This document shows, piece after piece, positions 8,341 to 16,163 of a stretch of DNA of 37,322 nucleotides. This DNA is from Elusimicrobia bacterium HGW-Elusimicrobia-2 (GTDB taxonomy: Bacteria; CG03), in assembly GCA_002841685.1 (NCBI GenBank), contig PHAM01000012.1, positions 1-37,322 of the forward strand, written 5' to 3'. The notes beneath the pieces are model-generated. The model ran no database searches and had not been told where the DNA came from. It worked only from the letters and a program-made list of their open reading frames with translations. Position 1 is the first letter of the stretch, and every line of letters starts with the position of its first letter. The translations under genes and the position numbers were made by a program.

Positions 8341-8613
8341 ATGGCACAGATGGCATTGGGAATGGTTGAAACGAAGGGTCTGATCGGAATGGTGGAAGCG
8401 TCCGACGCGATGGTCAAAGCGGCGAAGGTTGAACTTTCAGGATACGAGAAGATCGGCGGCGGTTATGTCACCACATTCGTCAGAGGCGAGGTGGGCGCGG
8501 TCCGCGCGGCTGTTGAAGCCGGTTCCGCGGCCGCCCAGAGAGTGGGAGAGCTTGTGTCCGTTCATGTAATACCCAGGCCGGACGACCAGTTGGAAGGGAT
8601 CCTGCCGAAATAA
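8341..8613 (+). CDS. BMC-H hexamer shell protein (PduA/EutM type)
   Basis: 90 residues, a single BMC domain: '[20 protein letters not shown]', the pore loop KIGGGYVT, '[16 protein letters not shown]' and the C-terminal '[18 protein letters not shown]'. This is the main facet protein of the shell. I chose ATG 8341 because ACAGGAGG lies 6 bp upstream; an in-frame ATG at 8290 would add 17 residues unlike any BMC-H. A 76-bp gap separates it from deoC, the longest gap between BMC genes here; no clear promoter or terminator was seen in it. Confidence 0.95.
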   Translation: MAQMALGMVETKGLIGMVEASDAMVKAAKVELSGYEKIGGGYVTTFVRGEVGAVRAAVEAGSAAAQRVGELVSVHVIPRPDDQLEGILPK

Positions 8614-8634
8614 ACATTTTTTCCGGGTTGATTA

Positions 8635-8913
8635 ATGGATAAAGAGCGTCTGGAGAATCTGATCTTTGACGAACTCCTGAAGTTAAATCCCAAAGAGAAA
8701 AATATCAAGAGGGGTTTTTTCGCGGGAGATTATCTGCGAGGCCTGTCGCCTAAGGCGTCAGGCTCCGTCAGTCTCGTTACAGAGAATGATGTCAGGGAAT
8801 TTCTGAAAACAGGCTCAAGGGTACTGAGTGTGCCCGGCGGGGCTATAATCACGCCTCTTGCCCGGGAACTTATGGATGAGAAGAATGTAAAGGTGGAATA
8901 TGAAAGACCTTAA
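8635..8913 (+). CDS. Small BMC-associated protein with encapsulation-like N-terminus, function unknown
   Basis: 92 residues. The first 19 (MDKERLENLIFDELLKLNP) form an amphipathic helix similar to the encapsulation peptide of the neighbouring DeoC. A linker follows, then a C-terminal module 'VTENDVREFLKTG' and 'VPGGAIITPLARELMDE'. Modules with 'P-x-G-A-x-(I/V)-T-P-L-A-R-x' occur in N-terminal extensions of several BMC cargo enzymes, so this may be a free-standing version, perhaps an adaptor that organises cargo. That function is inferred. It is the last BMC gene: its 3' end overlaps the first V-ATPase gene by 14 bp, so the two operons are fused. Confidence 0.6.
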   Translation: MDKERLENLIFDELLKLNPKEKNIKRGFFAGDYLRGLSPKASGSVSLVTENDVREFLKTGSRVLSVPGGAIITPLARELMDEKNVKVEYERP

Positions 8914-9229
8914 TGGCAAAATCCTTCAGATAGCGGAAAAGGAAAAGGATCTCGTCGGGAGAAAAGCCGCGCTGAAGAAAAAAATAGAGAAAATTCTCAA
9001 GGCCGCCGCGTCCGAGGAGGAGCGCCTGATGAGCGATGCCGACCGCAGGGCGGGCGAAGAGAAGGAAAAAATGCTCTCTGAAAGCAGGGAACGTTCGCAG
9101 GAGCAGGTGAGACAGATGCTCCTTGACGCTGAGATAGAGGCGAAAAGAGAGGCTGTTATTTTCAGGCAAAAAAGCGGGAAGTTGATCCTCTCTCTCTTCA
9201 AAGAACTGGAAGGGTACTTTAAAAATTGA
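8900..9229 (+). CDS. V/A-type ATPase peripheral stalk subunit H/G
   Basis: 109 residues, almost wholly charged heptads (KEKDLVGRKAALKKKIEKIL..., AASEEERLMSDADRRAGEEK...), predicting a long coiled coil as in AhaH/NtpF-type stalk subunits, which pair with subunit E. There is no catalytic motif. The ATG at 8900 lies inside the 3' end of the BMC tail gene, with AAGGTGG upstream. Its stop (TGA) overlaps the TTG start of the next gene. First gene of the V/A-ATPase operon. Assignment rests on coiled-coil character and position. Confidence 0.75.
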   Translation: MKDLNGKILQIAEKEKDLVGRKAALKKKIEKILKAAASEEERLMSDADRRAGEEKEKMLSESRERSQEQVRQMLLDAEIEAKREAVIFRQKSGKLILSLFKELEGYFKN

Positions 9230-11190
9230 TCGCTCCTCTCAGAAAGATCTATCTGGCGGGCCCGGCGGGGCGTTTCAATTCCGTTTTCGCTTTTCTTCAG
9301 AAAAAAGGCGTGATGGAACTTGCCGAAACTCCTTTAGAGATCACGAGCCCTGCCGCAGATAAGGACAGCGTTTCTTTTTACGATATCGCCGGGAGAGTGG
9401 AGGATCTGAAAGAGCTCATACAGTTCCTCGCCGAAGGCGGCGAGGCCTCGGCAAAGGGTCAGAAAAAGATCCCCGGTTTTAACGCGGAGAAGATCCTCGC
9501 GCGATTTCCCGGTTTAAAAAAGGCTTTCGCCGAAAACCGCGGCAGAATAAACGAACTGTCGGACAAAATATCCCGTATTGAGAAAGCGCTGTCACTGCCG
9601 GTTGATTTTACCTCGCTTTCCGTGCTTTCCATGACCTCCTGGCGGCTTTTTTCGTTTCCGGCGAAAAAAGCATCAAACCTTGAGGACTTTTTCTCCGGCT
9701 TTTCAGATTCCGTCCTAGAGTGCGTTTATTCCGATTCCAAAAAGAAAATATACATGCTGCTTTTCCCCTCCGGCAAAATGCCGTCTGACGAAAATTTGCA
9801 AAGCGCATCGCTCATCTCGCGAATTGAGTTTATGGATATCCCTGCGGATCCGGAATCTGAATTGAAAAAACTCAGAGAAGATCTGATCATCGCCAAAGAT
9901 GAGGAGGAAATGCTCTACGACGAGAAAAAAGGCATGGCCGCGTATATGGGGCAGCTGCTGCTCGTCTATGATTATTATGAAAATGTGAAAATAAGAGAGG
10001 CCTCAAAACTGGAGAAGGTGTTTGAGACCGGAAAAATGTTCGTGCTGTCGGGCTGGATCAGGGAAAAAATCACAGGGGATGTTTTGAACGAGACGGCTTT
10101 GAATTTCCCCGATCTTTACTGTGAATCGAGAAAACCCCTGAAGGGGGAAGATGTGCCGGTGAGCCTGGAAAACAATGACCTCGCCCAACCTTATGAATTT
10201 CTGACGTCCATGTACGGCGTGCCTTCATACGGCTCGGTGGATCCGTCGCCGCACGCCGCCGTTTTTTTCGCTTTCTTTTTCGGGCTCTGCCTGACGGACG
10301 CCATGTACGGCCTTGTTATAGCGGGTGTCTCCGCCTGGGCGCTGGGATGGAAGAAAACACCCCGTGAACTTAAAAAAATCTTGAGAATATTTCTCGGCGG
10401 CGGTTTGTTCACGGTTGCCGCGGGGGCGGTCACGGGCGGCTGGTGCGGACCCGATTTTCTTTCGCGTCTCCCCGGGAGCCTCGGTTTTTTAAAAATCGCC
10501 GCGGACAAACTTGTTTTGTTCGATCCTGTTAAAGACGCGCTTTTATTTGTAGGAATAGCCATTGCCTGCGGTTTTGCGCAGGTTATGTGGGGAATGGTTC
10601 TGAAATGTGTTGATGACTTCAGGCAGGGCCGGACATGGGCTCTTTTCTTTGAGGATATAGCCGCTATTATGATACAGATCTCAATGCCGGCGCTGCTGGC
10701 GGTTTACGCGCTCAAGATTTTTACGCCGGGGGCAATGCTGCTGAATACGCTGCATATCATGTTCGGCGCCGGCGCCGCGTCCATAGTGACATATAACCTG
10801 ATAACGCAGGAAGGCCCCATTTTCAAACTGCTGTGGAGTTATTACGGCCTTTATTCCGTGCTCACGGGCAACGCGTTTTCAGATATTCTTTCCTATATCA
10901 GGCTGTTCGCCCTGGGATTGACGACGGGGCTGGTGGCTATGGCGATAAACGAGATCGTCTGGATAGTGGTGTCATGGGGCGTGTGGGCTATCCCGTTTGC
11001 GGCTGTTTTTTTTGTGCTTCTGCACGCCGGTAATCTTGTGATCAATATGCTGGGCGCGACGGTGCACACGATGAGGCTGCAGTTTTACGAGTTTTTCACC
11101 AAATTTATAAGAACTGGCGGCCATTATTTTAAACCGCTTAAAAATTTCGTAAAATACTCTTCGCTTGAGAGCGCAGAGACAGGACGGTGA
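9226..11190 (+). CDS. atpI: V/A-type ATP synthase subunit I (a), membrane stator
   Basis: 654 residues. The N-terminal half (about 1-340) is a soluble, partly coiled-coil stator arm. The C-terminal half holds about seven or eight membrane segments, starting near 'AAVFFAFFFGLCLTDAMYGL'. The essential half-channel arginine is R559 in the canonical SYIRLFALGL motif. It works with the K rotor ring to move H+ or Na+. The start is TTG at 9226, overlapping the previous stop; no better start is seen, and the protein begins with the family-like 'IAPLRKIYLAG'. The length is typical (600-700). Confidence 0.93.
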   Translation: MIAPLRKIYLAGPAGRFNSVFAFLQKKGVMELAETPLEITSPAADKDSVSFYDIAGRVEDLKELIQFLAEGGEASAKGQKKIPGFNAEKILARFPGLKKAFAENRGRINELSDKISRIEKALSLPVDFTSLSVLSMTSWRLFSFPAKKASNLEDFFSGFSDSVLECVYSDSKKKIYMLLFPSGKMPSDENLQSASLISRIEFMDIPADPESELKKLREDLIIAKDEEEMLYDEKKGMAAYMGQLLLVYDYYENVKIREASKLEKVFETGKMFVLSGWIREKITGDVLNETALNFPDLYCESRKPLKGEDVPVSLENNDLAQPYEFLTSMYGVPSYGSVDPSPHAAVFFAFFFGLCLTDAMYGLVIAGVSAWALGWKKTPRELKKILRIFLGGGLFTVAAGAVTGGWCGPDFLSRLPGSLGFLKIAADKLVLFDPVKDALLFVGIAIACGFAQVMWGMVLKCVDDFRQGRTWALFFEDIAAIMIQISMPALLAVYALKIFTPGAMLLNTLHIMFGAGAASIVTYNLITQEGPIFKLLWSYYGLYSVLTGNAFSDILSYIRLFALGLTTGLVAMAINEIVWIVVSWGVWAIPFAAVFFVLLHAGNLVINMLGATVHTMRLQFYEFFTKFIRTGGHYFKPLKNFVKYSSLESAETGR

Positions 11191-11227
11191 TTATGATGGT
11201 TGAGAAAGTTTATCGGGAGGTAATAAA

Positions 11228-11701
11228 ATGGATGGATTGACAATTGCTTTATTCGGGGCCGGGATCGCCGTGTTTCTCGGGGGGATAGGCTCCGCCGTCG
11301 GCGTGTCGACGGCCGGTCAGGCCGCCGCCGGCGTTTTGAGCGAGAAGCCGGAAAAATTCGGCGAGACATTTATTCTTGTGGCTCTTCCCGGAACACAGGG
11401 CATTTACGGCTTCGCCGTGGGATTTATGGCGATCCTCAAGCTCGGTCTTCTGGGCGGCGGCACGCCCGCGGCGGTATCTGTCAACCAGGGGCTTCTTCTT
11501 CTGGCCGCCTGCATTCCCGTGGGAGTGGCCGGGCTCTTGAGCGGAATCTATCAGGGCAGGGTCTGCGCTTCAGGAATAGGTATTGTGGCCAAACAGGAAG
11601 GCAAATTCGGACTCGCGGTCATATACGGCATTCTTGTGGAGACTTACGCGCTGCTGGGTTTTGTCACATCGATCCTGGTGGTCCTCTCGGTGCAGCTCTA
11701 A
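11228..11701 (+). CDS. atpK: V/A-type ATP synthase subunit K (c ring proteolipid), Na+-type
   Basis: 157 residues with four membrane helices, a duplicated hairpin as in Enterococcus hirae NtpK. The carboxylate is E138 in VETYALLGF. The other Na+ ligands of NtpK are also present: T56-Q57 in LPGTQGIYGF and Q109 in GIYQGRV. The first hairpin lacks a carboxylate, as usual for V-type rings, giving one ion per two hairpins. The ligand set predicts sodium coupling, inferred from residue conservation with NtpK. GGGAGG precedes the ATG. Confidence 0.93.
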   Translation: MDGLTIALFGAGIAVFLGGIGSAVGVSTAGQAAAGVLSEKPEKFGETFILVALPGTQGIYGFAVGFMAILKLGLLGGGTPAAVSVNQGLLLLAACIPVGVAGLLSGIYQGRVCASGIGIVAKQEGKFGLAVIYGILVETYALLGFVTSILVVLSVQL

Positions 11702-11702
11702 A

Positions 11703-12254
11703 ATGGCCTGGCAGGAACTTCTTGACAGTATAGAAAAGAGCATGAGCGATGAGCTCGATGAGATGCTTAAAAGCGCCGAGGATAAAAAAAAGAAGAGTCT
11801 CGCCGCCGCTGAAGCTAACGCGCGCAAGCTGCTGGATGATGCCCGCGGGGAATCTGAACGGGCGGCCGGACTCCTGCACGATGAGATCATCTCAGGCGGC
11901 CGGATACAGTCAAAAAACATCCTTCGCAAAGCGCATCTTCACGAGATAAACGCCGTTTACGACGCGTTTAAGGAAAAACTGATGGCCTCCGCTGATCTGA
12001 AAAAGAAGATACTGATTGATTTTATAGAGAAAAACGCGGCCGGCGCCCCGGAGGCGGAAGTGTCCGCCGAAGTGCACTCTCTGCTTAAGAGCGCGGATTT
12101 TTCAAAAAAAATAAAATTGGTAAAAACAAACACCGATTGTCCCGTTATCATCAACATGGATAAAATAGTTATGAGCTTTGACTGGGATGAATTTCTACAG
12201 AAATTCAAAGCCGACACTATCAGAAAAATGAGCGAAGAAGGATCCGGTGCTTAA
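11703..12254 (+). CDS. atpE: V/A-type ATPase subunit E (peripheral stalk)
   Basis: 183 residues. The N-terminal half is a long charged helix rich in Ala, Lys and Glu (MSDELDEMLKSAEDKKKKS, AAAEANARKLLDDARGE...), the C-terminal half a small globular domain, as in V-type subunit E that anchors the catalytic head to the stalk. I chose ATG 11703, one base after the subunit K stop; the frame extends further upstream only inside K. The 3' end overlaps the next gene by 8 bp. Sequence conservation in this family is low, so the call leans on fold type and operon position. Confidence 0.82.
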   Translation: MAWQELLDSIEKSMSDELDEMLKSAEDKKKKSLAAAEANARKLLDDARGESERAAGLLHDEIISGGRIQSKNILRKAHLHEINAVYDAFKEKLMASADLKKKILIDFIEKNAAGAPEAEVSAEVHSLLKSADFSKKIKLVKTNTDCPVIINMDKIVMSFDWDEFLQKFKADTIRKMSEEGSGA

Positions 12255-12783
12255 CAGTTTGACATTAGAACAGTCTCCTTTCGGACGCGGTGCCGGCGCT
12301 GTTTTCGCTGTGGGGAAAGCCCGCGTGCTGGAAACACTGCTCTTAAGCCCGCTGGAGCTGAAAGCGGCTTTCAACGCCGGGGATTTTCACGGCGCCGAAT
12401 CTGTTATAAAGAGCAGGGCTTTCGGACGCTTGGTAGATAACGGTAAGGAAGATTTCGGCATAGGAAAATATATCGCCGAAACCTCGGCCCTTTTCTCGGA
12501 AATATCGCAAAAAAGCGGGGCTTTTTTCACCTCTGACGAATCGGGATTTCTGCGATTCCTCGAGGAAAATTCCAGGAACGATATCCTCTCGGCGCTGGAC
12601 ATTTACCCCGCGCCGCTGGATTTCTATGGATTTATTGACGATAAAAGAAAAAGCCTGATGGGGCGGATAGAGGGCGATGACGTGCTGGAATATATATGGC
12701 TGGCGCTCTGGTGGCAGGCCAGGATAGTGAGGATGATACTCATGGCCAAGATGCGGGAAGCGGATTTTAAATATGTCTCCTGA
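12247..12783 (+). CDS. Probable V/A-type ATPase subunit C/d, short form
   Basis: 178 residues, mainly helical, sitting exactly where subunit C (AC39/d family) belongs, between E and F. Classical C subunits have 330-390 residues, so this is about half length. 'FLRFLEENSRNDILSAL' and a C-terminal 'LEYIWLALWWQARIVRMILM' recall the C subunit's helical tail. The start is GTG 12247 inside the end of subunit E. Either a reduced C subunit or an unrelated replacement, as in bacterial lineages that use a divergent C-like protein. Function is inferred from position only. Confidence 0.55.
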   Translation: MLNSLTLEQSPFGRGAGAVFAVGKARVLETLLLSPLELKAAFNAGDFHGAESVIKSRAFGRLVDNGKEDFGIGKYIAETSALFSEISQKSGAFFTSDESGFLRFLEENSRNDILSALDIYPAPLDFYGFIDDKRKSLMGRIEGDDVLEYIWLALWWQARIVRMILMAKMREADFKYVS

Positions 12784-13075
12784 GGAAAAAAAAGTTTTTG
12801 CCTGCGGCGAAAACTTTTTCTGCAGCCTTTTTGCCTCGCTCGGCGCCGCGACGGCGGAATGGAAAGGCGATGAAGCCGAGGTGTTTGAAAAAATGAAAGC
12901 CGCACAGGGAGCTTTTTTCATATTCTCGCAGAGCGCTTTTGAGGATCTGAAAAAAAATTTCAAGGAGCGTTTTGCCGACGCCCCGTATATAGTCTTCCCT
13001 CTCCCGGGGGAAGAGAACAGGATAGAAAGGGAAATAGCGGAGCTTGTAAAAATTGCCGTGGGAGTCGAGATATAG
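12773..13075 (+). CDS. atpF: V/A-type ATPase subunit F (central stalk)
   Basis: 100 residues, the normal size of the Rossmann-like subunit F that joins the rotor shaft. Features: FACGENFFCSLFASLGA at the start, 'AAQGAFFIFSQSAFEDLKK' in the middle and 'APYIVFPLPGEE' before the C-terminal helix. The P-x-P-G motif is typical for this family. The ATG at 12773 overlaps the end of the previous gene by 11 bp. Located directly before subunit A, as in most V/A operons. Confidence 0.85.
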   Translation: MSPEEKKVFACGENFFCSLFASLGAATAEWKGDEAEVFEKMKAAQGAFFIFSQSAFEDLKKNFKERFADAPYIVFPLPGEENRIEREIAELVKIAVGVEI

Positions 13076-13094
13076 CGCACCGGAGAACAGAAAT

Positions 13095-14846
13095 ATGAAT
13101 AAAAAAGGAAAAATTATCAGAGTGGCCGGGCCCCTTATTCAGGCGGTCGGCCTCGATGACGTCAAGATGTATGAGGTCGTGCATGTCGGCAGACAGGGAC
13201 TCATAGGAGAGGTTATAGAGATCCAGGGAGAGGTGATTTCCGTGCAGGTCTATGAGGAGACAGGGGGCATAGCCCCGGGTGAGCCGGTCGAGGCGACGGG
13301 TTCTCCTCTTACTGTCGAGCTCGGGCCGGGACTTATACAGTCCATATACGACGGCATCCAGCGCCCGCTTGAAAAGGTGCGGGAGCAGACAGGCGATTAT
13401 ATCTTGCGCGGCGTGAGGGCAGCGGGCCTCGCGCGCGACAAAAAATGGGAATTCAAGCCTCTTGCCGCAAACGGCACCCAGGTGCAGGAGTTCTCGATTC
13501 TCGGAACAGTTAAGGAATCAGAGGCTATAGAAAGCAAGATCATGGTGCCGCCCGGCGTTTCCGGAAAAGTTTCGGGAATCAAGGCGGGTTCTTTTCTTGT
13601 GACGGACGATATCTGCAAAGTGGGGGATACTCCGGTTCAGATGATGTTCAAATGGCCGGTGCGCAAGCCTCTGCCCTATACGAAAAAAATACAGCCGTCG
13701 GAGCCGCTCGTTACCGGCACAAGAGTGATAGATTCTTTTTTTCCTGTGGCCAAGGGCGGCACGGGATGTATTCCGGGGCCTTTCGGCAGCGGCAAAACGG
13801 TTGTTCTGCACCAGCTGGCGAAATGGTCTGACGCTGATGTCGTGGTTTACGTCGGCTGCGGGGAAAGAGGCAATGAGATGACGGATGTCCTCACGGAATT
13901 TCCCGAACTGCTGGATCCCAGGAGCGGGCGGCCTCTTCTTGAGAGAACGGTGCTGATAGCCAACACGTCAAACATGCCTGTCGCCGCCAGGGAAGCCTCT
14001 ATTTATACAGGTATTACGATAGCTGAGTATTTCCGCAATCAGGGTATGGATGTCGCCGTGATGGCCGATTCCACCTCCCGCTGGGCGGAGGCCCTCAGAG
14101 AAATGTCCGGCCGGCTGGAAGAGATGCCGGGCGAAGAAGGTTATCCGGCATATCTGACTTCAAGGATCGCCGGTTTTTACGAGAGAAGCGGAGTGGTGGA
14201 GGCGGGCACGCCTCCCAGGACGGGTTCCGTGTCAGTGGTCGGAGCTGTTTCGCCCCCCGGCGGCGATCTTTCCGACCCCGTGGTGCAGGCGACTCTGCGG
14301 ATGGTGAAGGTGTTCTGGAGCCTGGAATCGTCACTGGCTTATCAGAGGCATTTTCCGGCGATCAACTGGCTGAATTCCTATTCGCTGTATATAGACGATA
14401 TCACGGATTTTTATGAGAAAAACAGCATGAAAGAGTTTCCCGCGATGAGAAAACAAGCTCTGAAAATCCTGCAGGAGGAATCGAGCCTCCAGGAAATTGT
14501 CCGTCTTGTAGGAGTGGAATCGATCTCCGACGAGGACCGTCTGACTCTTGAAACCGCCAAGATCCTAAGAGAGGATTTCCTGCATCAGCACGCTTTTGAC
14601 GAGCAGGACGCCTATACCGCTGTCAGTAAACAGTTCAAGATGCTGGGAATAATCATGATGTTTCATGAACGCGCCGAAAAGGCCGTGAAAAAAGGCGTGC
14701 CGATAAAGCAGATCATGGATATTCCCTGCAAGGAAAAAATAGCCAGGATGAAAATAATGGATGAGGCGGAATTACCCGAGGTGGAAAAAATACTTAAAGA
14801 AAATTTTGCCGCGCTTCAGGTCGCAGGCGGAGGGAAGGAAGAATGA
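13095..14846 (+). CDS. atpA: V/A-type ATP synthase catalytic subunit A
   Basis: 583 residues, normal length. The Walker A loop is G228-PFGSGKT-235. Other family marks include 'VYVGCGERGNEMTDVL', 'ADSTSRWAEALREMSGRLEE' and 'EGYPAYLTSRIAGFYERSG'. The non-homologous insert typical of A subunits occupies residues of about 120-190. I chose ATG 13095, whose product starts KKGKIIRVAGPLIQAVG, as in homologues. Its stop TGA (14844-14846) overlaps an ATG that was the native start of subunit B; that B copy is now truncated after 20 codons by a 3-kb island. Confidence 0.97.
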   Translation: MNKKGKIIRVAGPLIQAVGLDDVKMYEVVHVGRQGLIGEVIEIQGEVISVQVYEETGGIAPGEPVEATGSPLTVELGPGLIQSIYDGIQRPLEKVREQTGDYILRGVRAAGLARDKKWEFKPLAANGTQVQEFSILGTVKESEAIESKIMVPPGVSGKVSGIKAGSFLVTDDICKVGDTPVQMMFKWPVRKPLPYTKKIQPSEPLVTGTRVIDSFFPVAKGGTGCIPGPFGSGKTVVLHQLAKWSDADVVVYVGCGERGNEMTDVLTEFPELLDPRSGRPLLERTVLIANTSNMPVAAREASIYTGITIAEYFRNQGMDVAVMADSTSRWAEALREMSGRLEEMPGEEGYPAYLTSRIAGFYERSGVVEAGTPPRTGSVSVVGAVSPPGGDLSDPVVQATLRMVKVFWSLESSLAYQRHFPAINWLNSYSLYIDDITDFYEKNSMKEFPAMRKQALKILQEESSLQEIVRLVGVESISDEDRLTLETAKILREDFLHQHAFDEQDAYTAVSKQFKMLGIIMMFHERAEKAVKKGVPIKQIMDIPCKEKIARMKIMDEAELPEVEKILKENFAALQVAGGGKEE

Positions 14847-14903
14847 AAGAATATAGAAGTATCAGGAGCATACAGGGGCCGCTCATCAGGGTTGACGGTG
14901 TGA
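14843..14903 (+). repeat. 61-bp direct repeat, left copy (att-like island boundary)
   Basis: Identical to 17935-17995 except position 14872 (A) against 17964 (T), a synonymous change in Ile codon 10. Sequence similarity ends sharply on both sides: upstream is the end of subunit A, downstream is island DNA. Confidence 0.95.
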
Positions 14904-14977
14904 AAATGACATCCTTAATATTATCTTGTTCAGGACATTGTTTTATTGACAATGCTTTTGCTGAGGTTGACATATAA
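14843..14977 (+). pseudogene. Truncated 5' end of subunit B gene (native copy)
   Basis: The first 20 codons ([20 protein letters not shown]) are identical in protein to the full B subunit at 17935 and overlap the subunit A stop by ATGA, the expected native junction. From 14904 the sequence becomes unrelated and AT-rich; the frame runs 24 further codons and stops at 14975-14977. It would encode a 44-residue peptide with no function. It marks the left edge of the island inserted here. Confidence 0.88.
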
Positions 14978-14978
14978 T
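14973..14978 (+). promoter_or_regulatory. Possible -10 box inside the island (weak)
   Basis: TATAAT occurs at 14973-14978. A perfect TTGACA lies at 14946-14951, but the 21-bp spacing is longer than the usual 16-19, and a second TTGACA (14967-14972) directly abuts the -10. It could serve the HEAT-repeat gene at 15126. Confidence 0.25.
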
Positions 14979-15048
14979 TGTTTTGCCTACAAAAGCAGTG
15001 CAACGGTGCAATATGCTAATGCTGCATGGACAAAAAAAGATCGGGATA

Positions 15049-15120
15049 ATGTTTTAGCAAGTTTTTTTAAAAAAGCAGTCCATATAAATGGAGTTACAAA
15101 AACAAAAGAAGAACTTGGAG
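15049..15120 (+). repeat. 72-bp exact direct repeat, copy 1
   Basis: Identical over 72 bp to 16431-16502. It encodes 'VLASFFKKAVHINGVTKTKE'. It ends 5 bp before the HEAT-repeat start codon and supplies that gene's ribosome site (GGAG at 15117-15120). Perfect identity between otherwise diverged copies suggests recent duplication or gene conversion. Confidence 0.95.
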
Positions 15121-15125
15121 ACAGG

Positions 15126-16163
15126 ATGAAAAGAATAATTAAAGCTGGTGTTTTTTTATTTCTGGTTATTTCATTAAATGAAGTTGGATTTGCGGAAGAA
15201 ACCACGAAAGAAAAAAATATCAGACAGAAGTCAACGGTTCAGAAGGGTCAGTCGAAACAACTTCCACAGAAGGAGTTAGAAAGACAGATGGAAGAGAAAA
15301 TGATAAGGCAGAATGCGCCGTATGTTGAGAAAAATATAGAAAGATTGAAAAAAAGAATAAAACAGATAGAAGAAGGGCACGCAAAAATTTTTTACAAAAA
15401 TGGCAAGATGGCAATAAAAACACTTGAGGAAGAAGGAGAAATGGTAGCGTGGGGTAATACATTTTTAAGTTTAGAGCGAGCAAGAGGAAAAGCAAAGTCA
15501 GCAGTGCCCCATATAGGAGAAATTTTAATAAAAGATCCGTGTCCTTATATAAGAAAGCTGGCGGCGAATGCCCTCGGCATGATAGGTGATAAATCAGCGA
15601 TACCCGCATTGAAGGAAGCGTTGAAGGATGATGATAATGAGATTATTGGAACAGCTATTAGAAGCATAGGCAAAATTGGGGGAGTCGGGGCGATTTCAGT
15701 ATTAAAGGCAATAGATGTTGAAGGGGACAGAGAAAAGAAGATTAATGTGGGGAATGAACTGATAAGGGCGGGGGATAAAGAAACAGGACTAAAAAAGTTA
15801 AGAGAAGAGAAATCAGTTGGGGTGTTATATTTTCTCATACTAAAGAAGATTATTTCGTTTAAAGATTGCGCTGATTTGTTTATGTGTGTGGCAGAATGTG
15901 GCGAACAATATGAAAGATTAAACGCAGCTTATGCATTGGCAAAATTTGGGAGTCGGGCCAATAAAAAACTTGCTTTTAAAATTGCGATTGAAAATTTAAA
16001 TAGCAAGGATATTAAAACGCTTGACTCAGCGGTAGGGATATTAAGAAATGTGGGCGATAAAAGAGCGATGCCGTATATTAAAGAATTTTTAAAGCGCGAG
16101 GATATATCCTATGTGAAATCAAGCGCGCAGCGAGTTTTGGAAGCATTAGAGAAGGAAAGGTGA
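15126..16163 (+). CDS. Secreted HEAT-repeat protein
   Basis: 345 residues. An N-terminal signal peptide (MKRIIKAGVFLFLVISLNEV, cleavage near GFA-EE) is followed by a Lys/Glu/Gln-rich coiled segment (about 25-85). HEAT/PBS-lyase-like repeats follow: 'AAVPHIGEILI'-type, 'IRKLAANALGMIGDKSAIPA', 'IIGTAIRSIGKIGGVGAISV', then weaker repeats to 'VGDKRAMPYIKEFLKRED'. These usually mediate protein binding; no enzyme motif is seen. I chose ATG 15126 over the longer frame from 14946 because of the signal peptide and GGAG 5 bp upstream. AT-rich, island cargo. Its TGA overlaps the GTG start of the next (broken) gene. Role unknown. Confidence 0.8.
   Translation: MKRIIKAGVFLFLVISLNEVGFAEETTKEKNIRQKSTVQKGQSKQLPQKELERQMEEKMIRQNAPYVEKNIERLKKRIKQIEEGHAKIFYKNGKMAIKTLEEEGEMVAWGNTFLSLERARGKAKSAVPHIGEILIKDPCPYIRKLAANALGMIGDKSAIPALKEALKDDDNEIIGTAIRSIGKIGGVGAISVLKAIDVEGDREKKINVGNELIRAGDKETGLKKLREEKSVGVLYFLILKKIISFKDCADLFMCVAECGEQYERLNAAYALAKFGSRANKKLAFKIAIENLNSKDIKTLDSAVGILRNVGDKRAMPYIKEFLKREDISYVKSSAQRVLEALEKER

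Larger units (their letters stand above)
14946..15125 (+). pseudogene. Remnant of an Amidase_6-like secreted protein (N-terminal fragment)
   Basis: The frame encodes 'FAYKSSATVQYANAAWTKKD', matching the Amidase_6 opening pattern Y-N-x-x-A-A-V-x-Y-A-x-x-W and aligning with the second copy downstream (IAYNPSASIT...NNWDTKDG). It then jumps straight to 'VLASFFKKAVHINGVTKTKE', which in the second copy lies about 50 residues further on. The catalytic-cysteine segment is therefore deleted. The frame runs on into the HEAT-repeat gene, whose own signal peptide starts at 15126. Deleted duplicate of the 16160-17887 gene. Confidence 0.55.

Noticed and set aside
14946-14978. Strong promoter in the island (TTGACA and TATAAT)
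   Set aside because: The 21-bp spacing is too long for a confident sigma-70 promoter; kept only as a weak feature.
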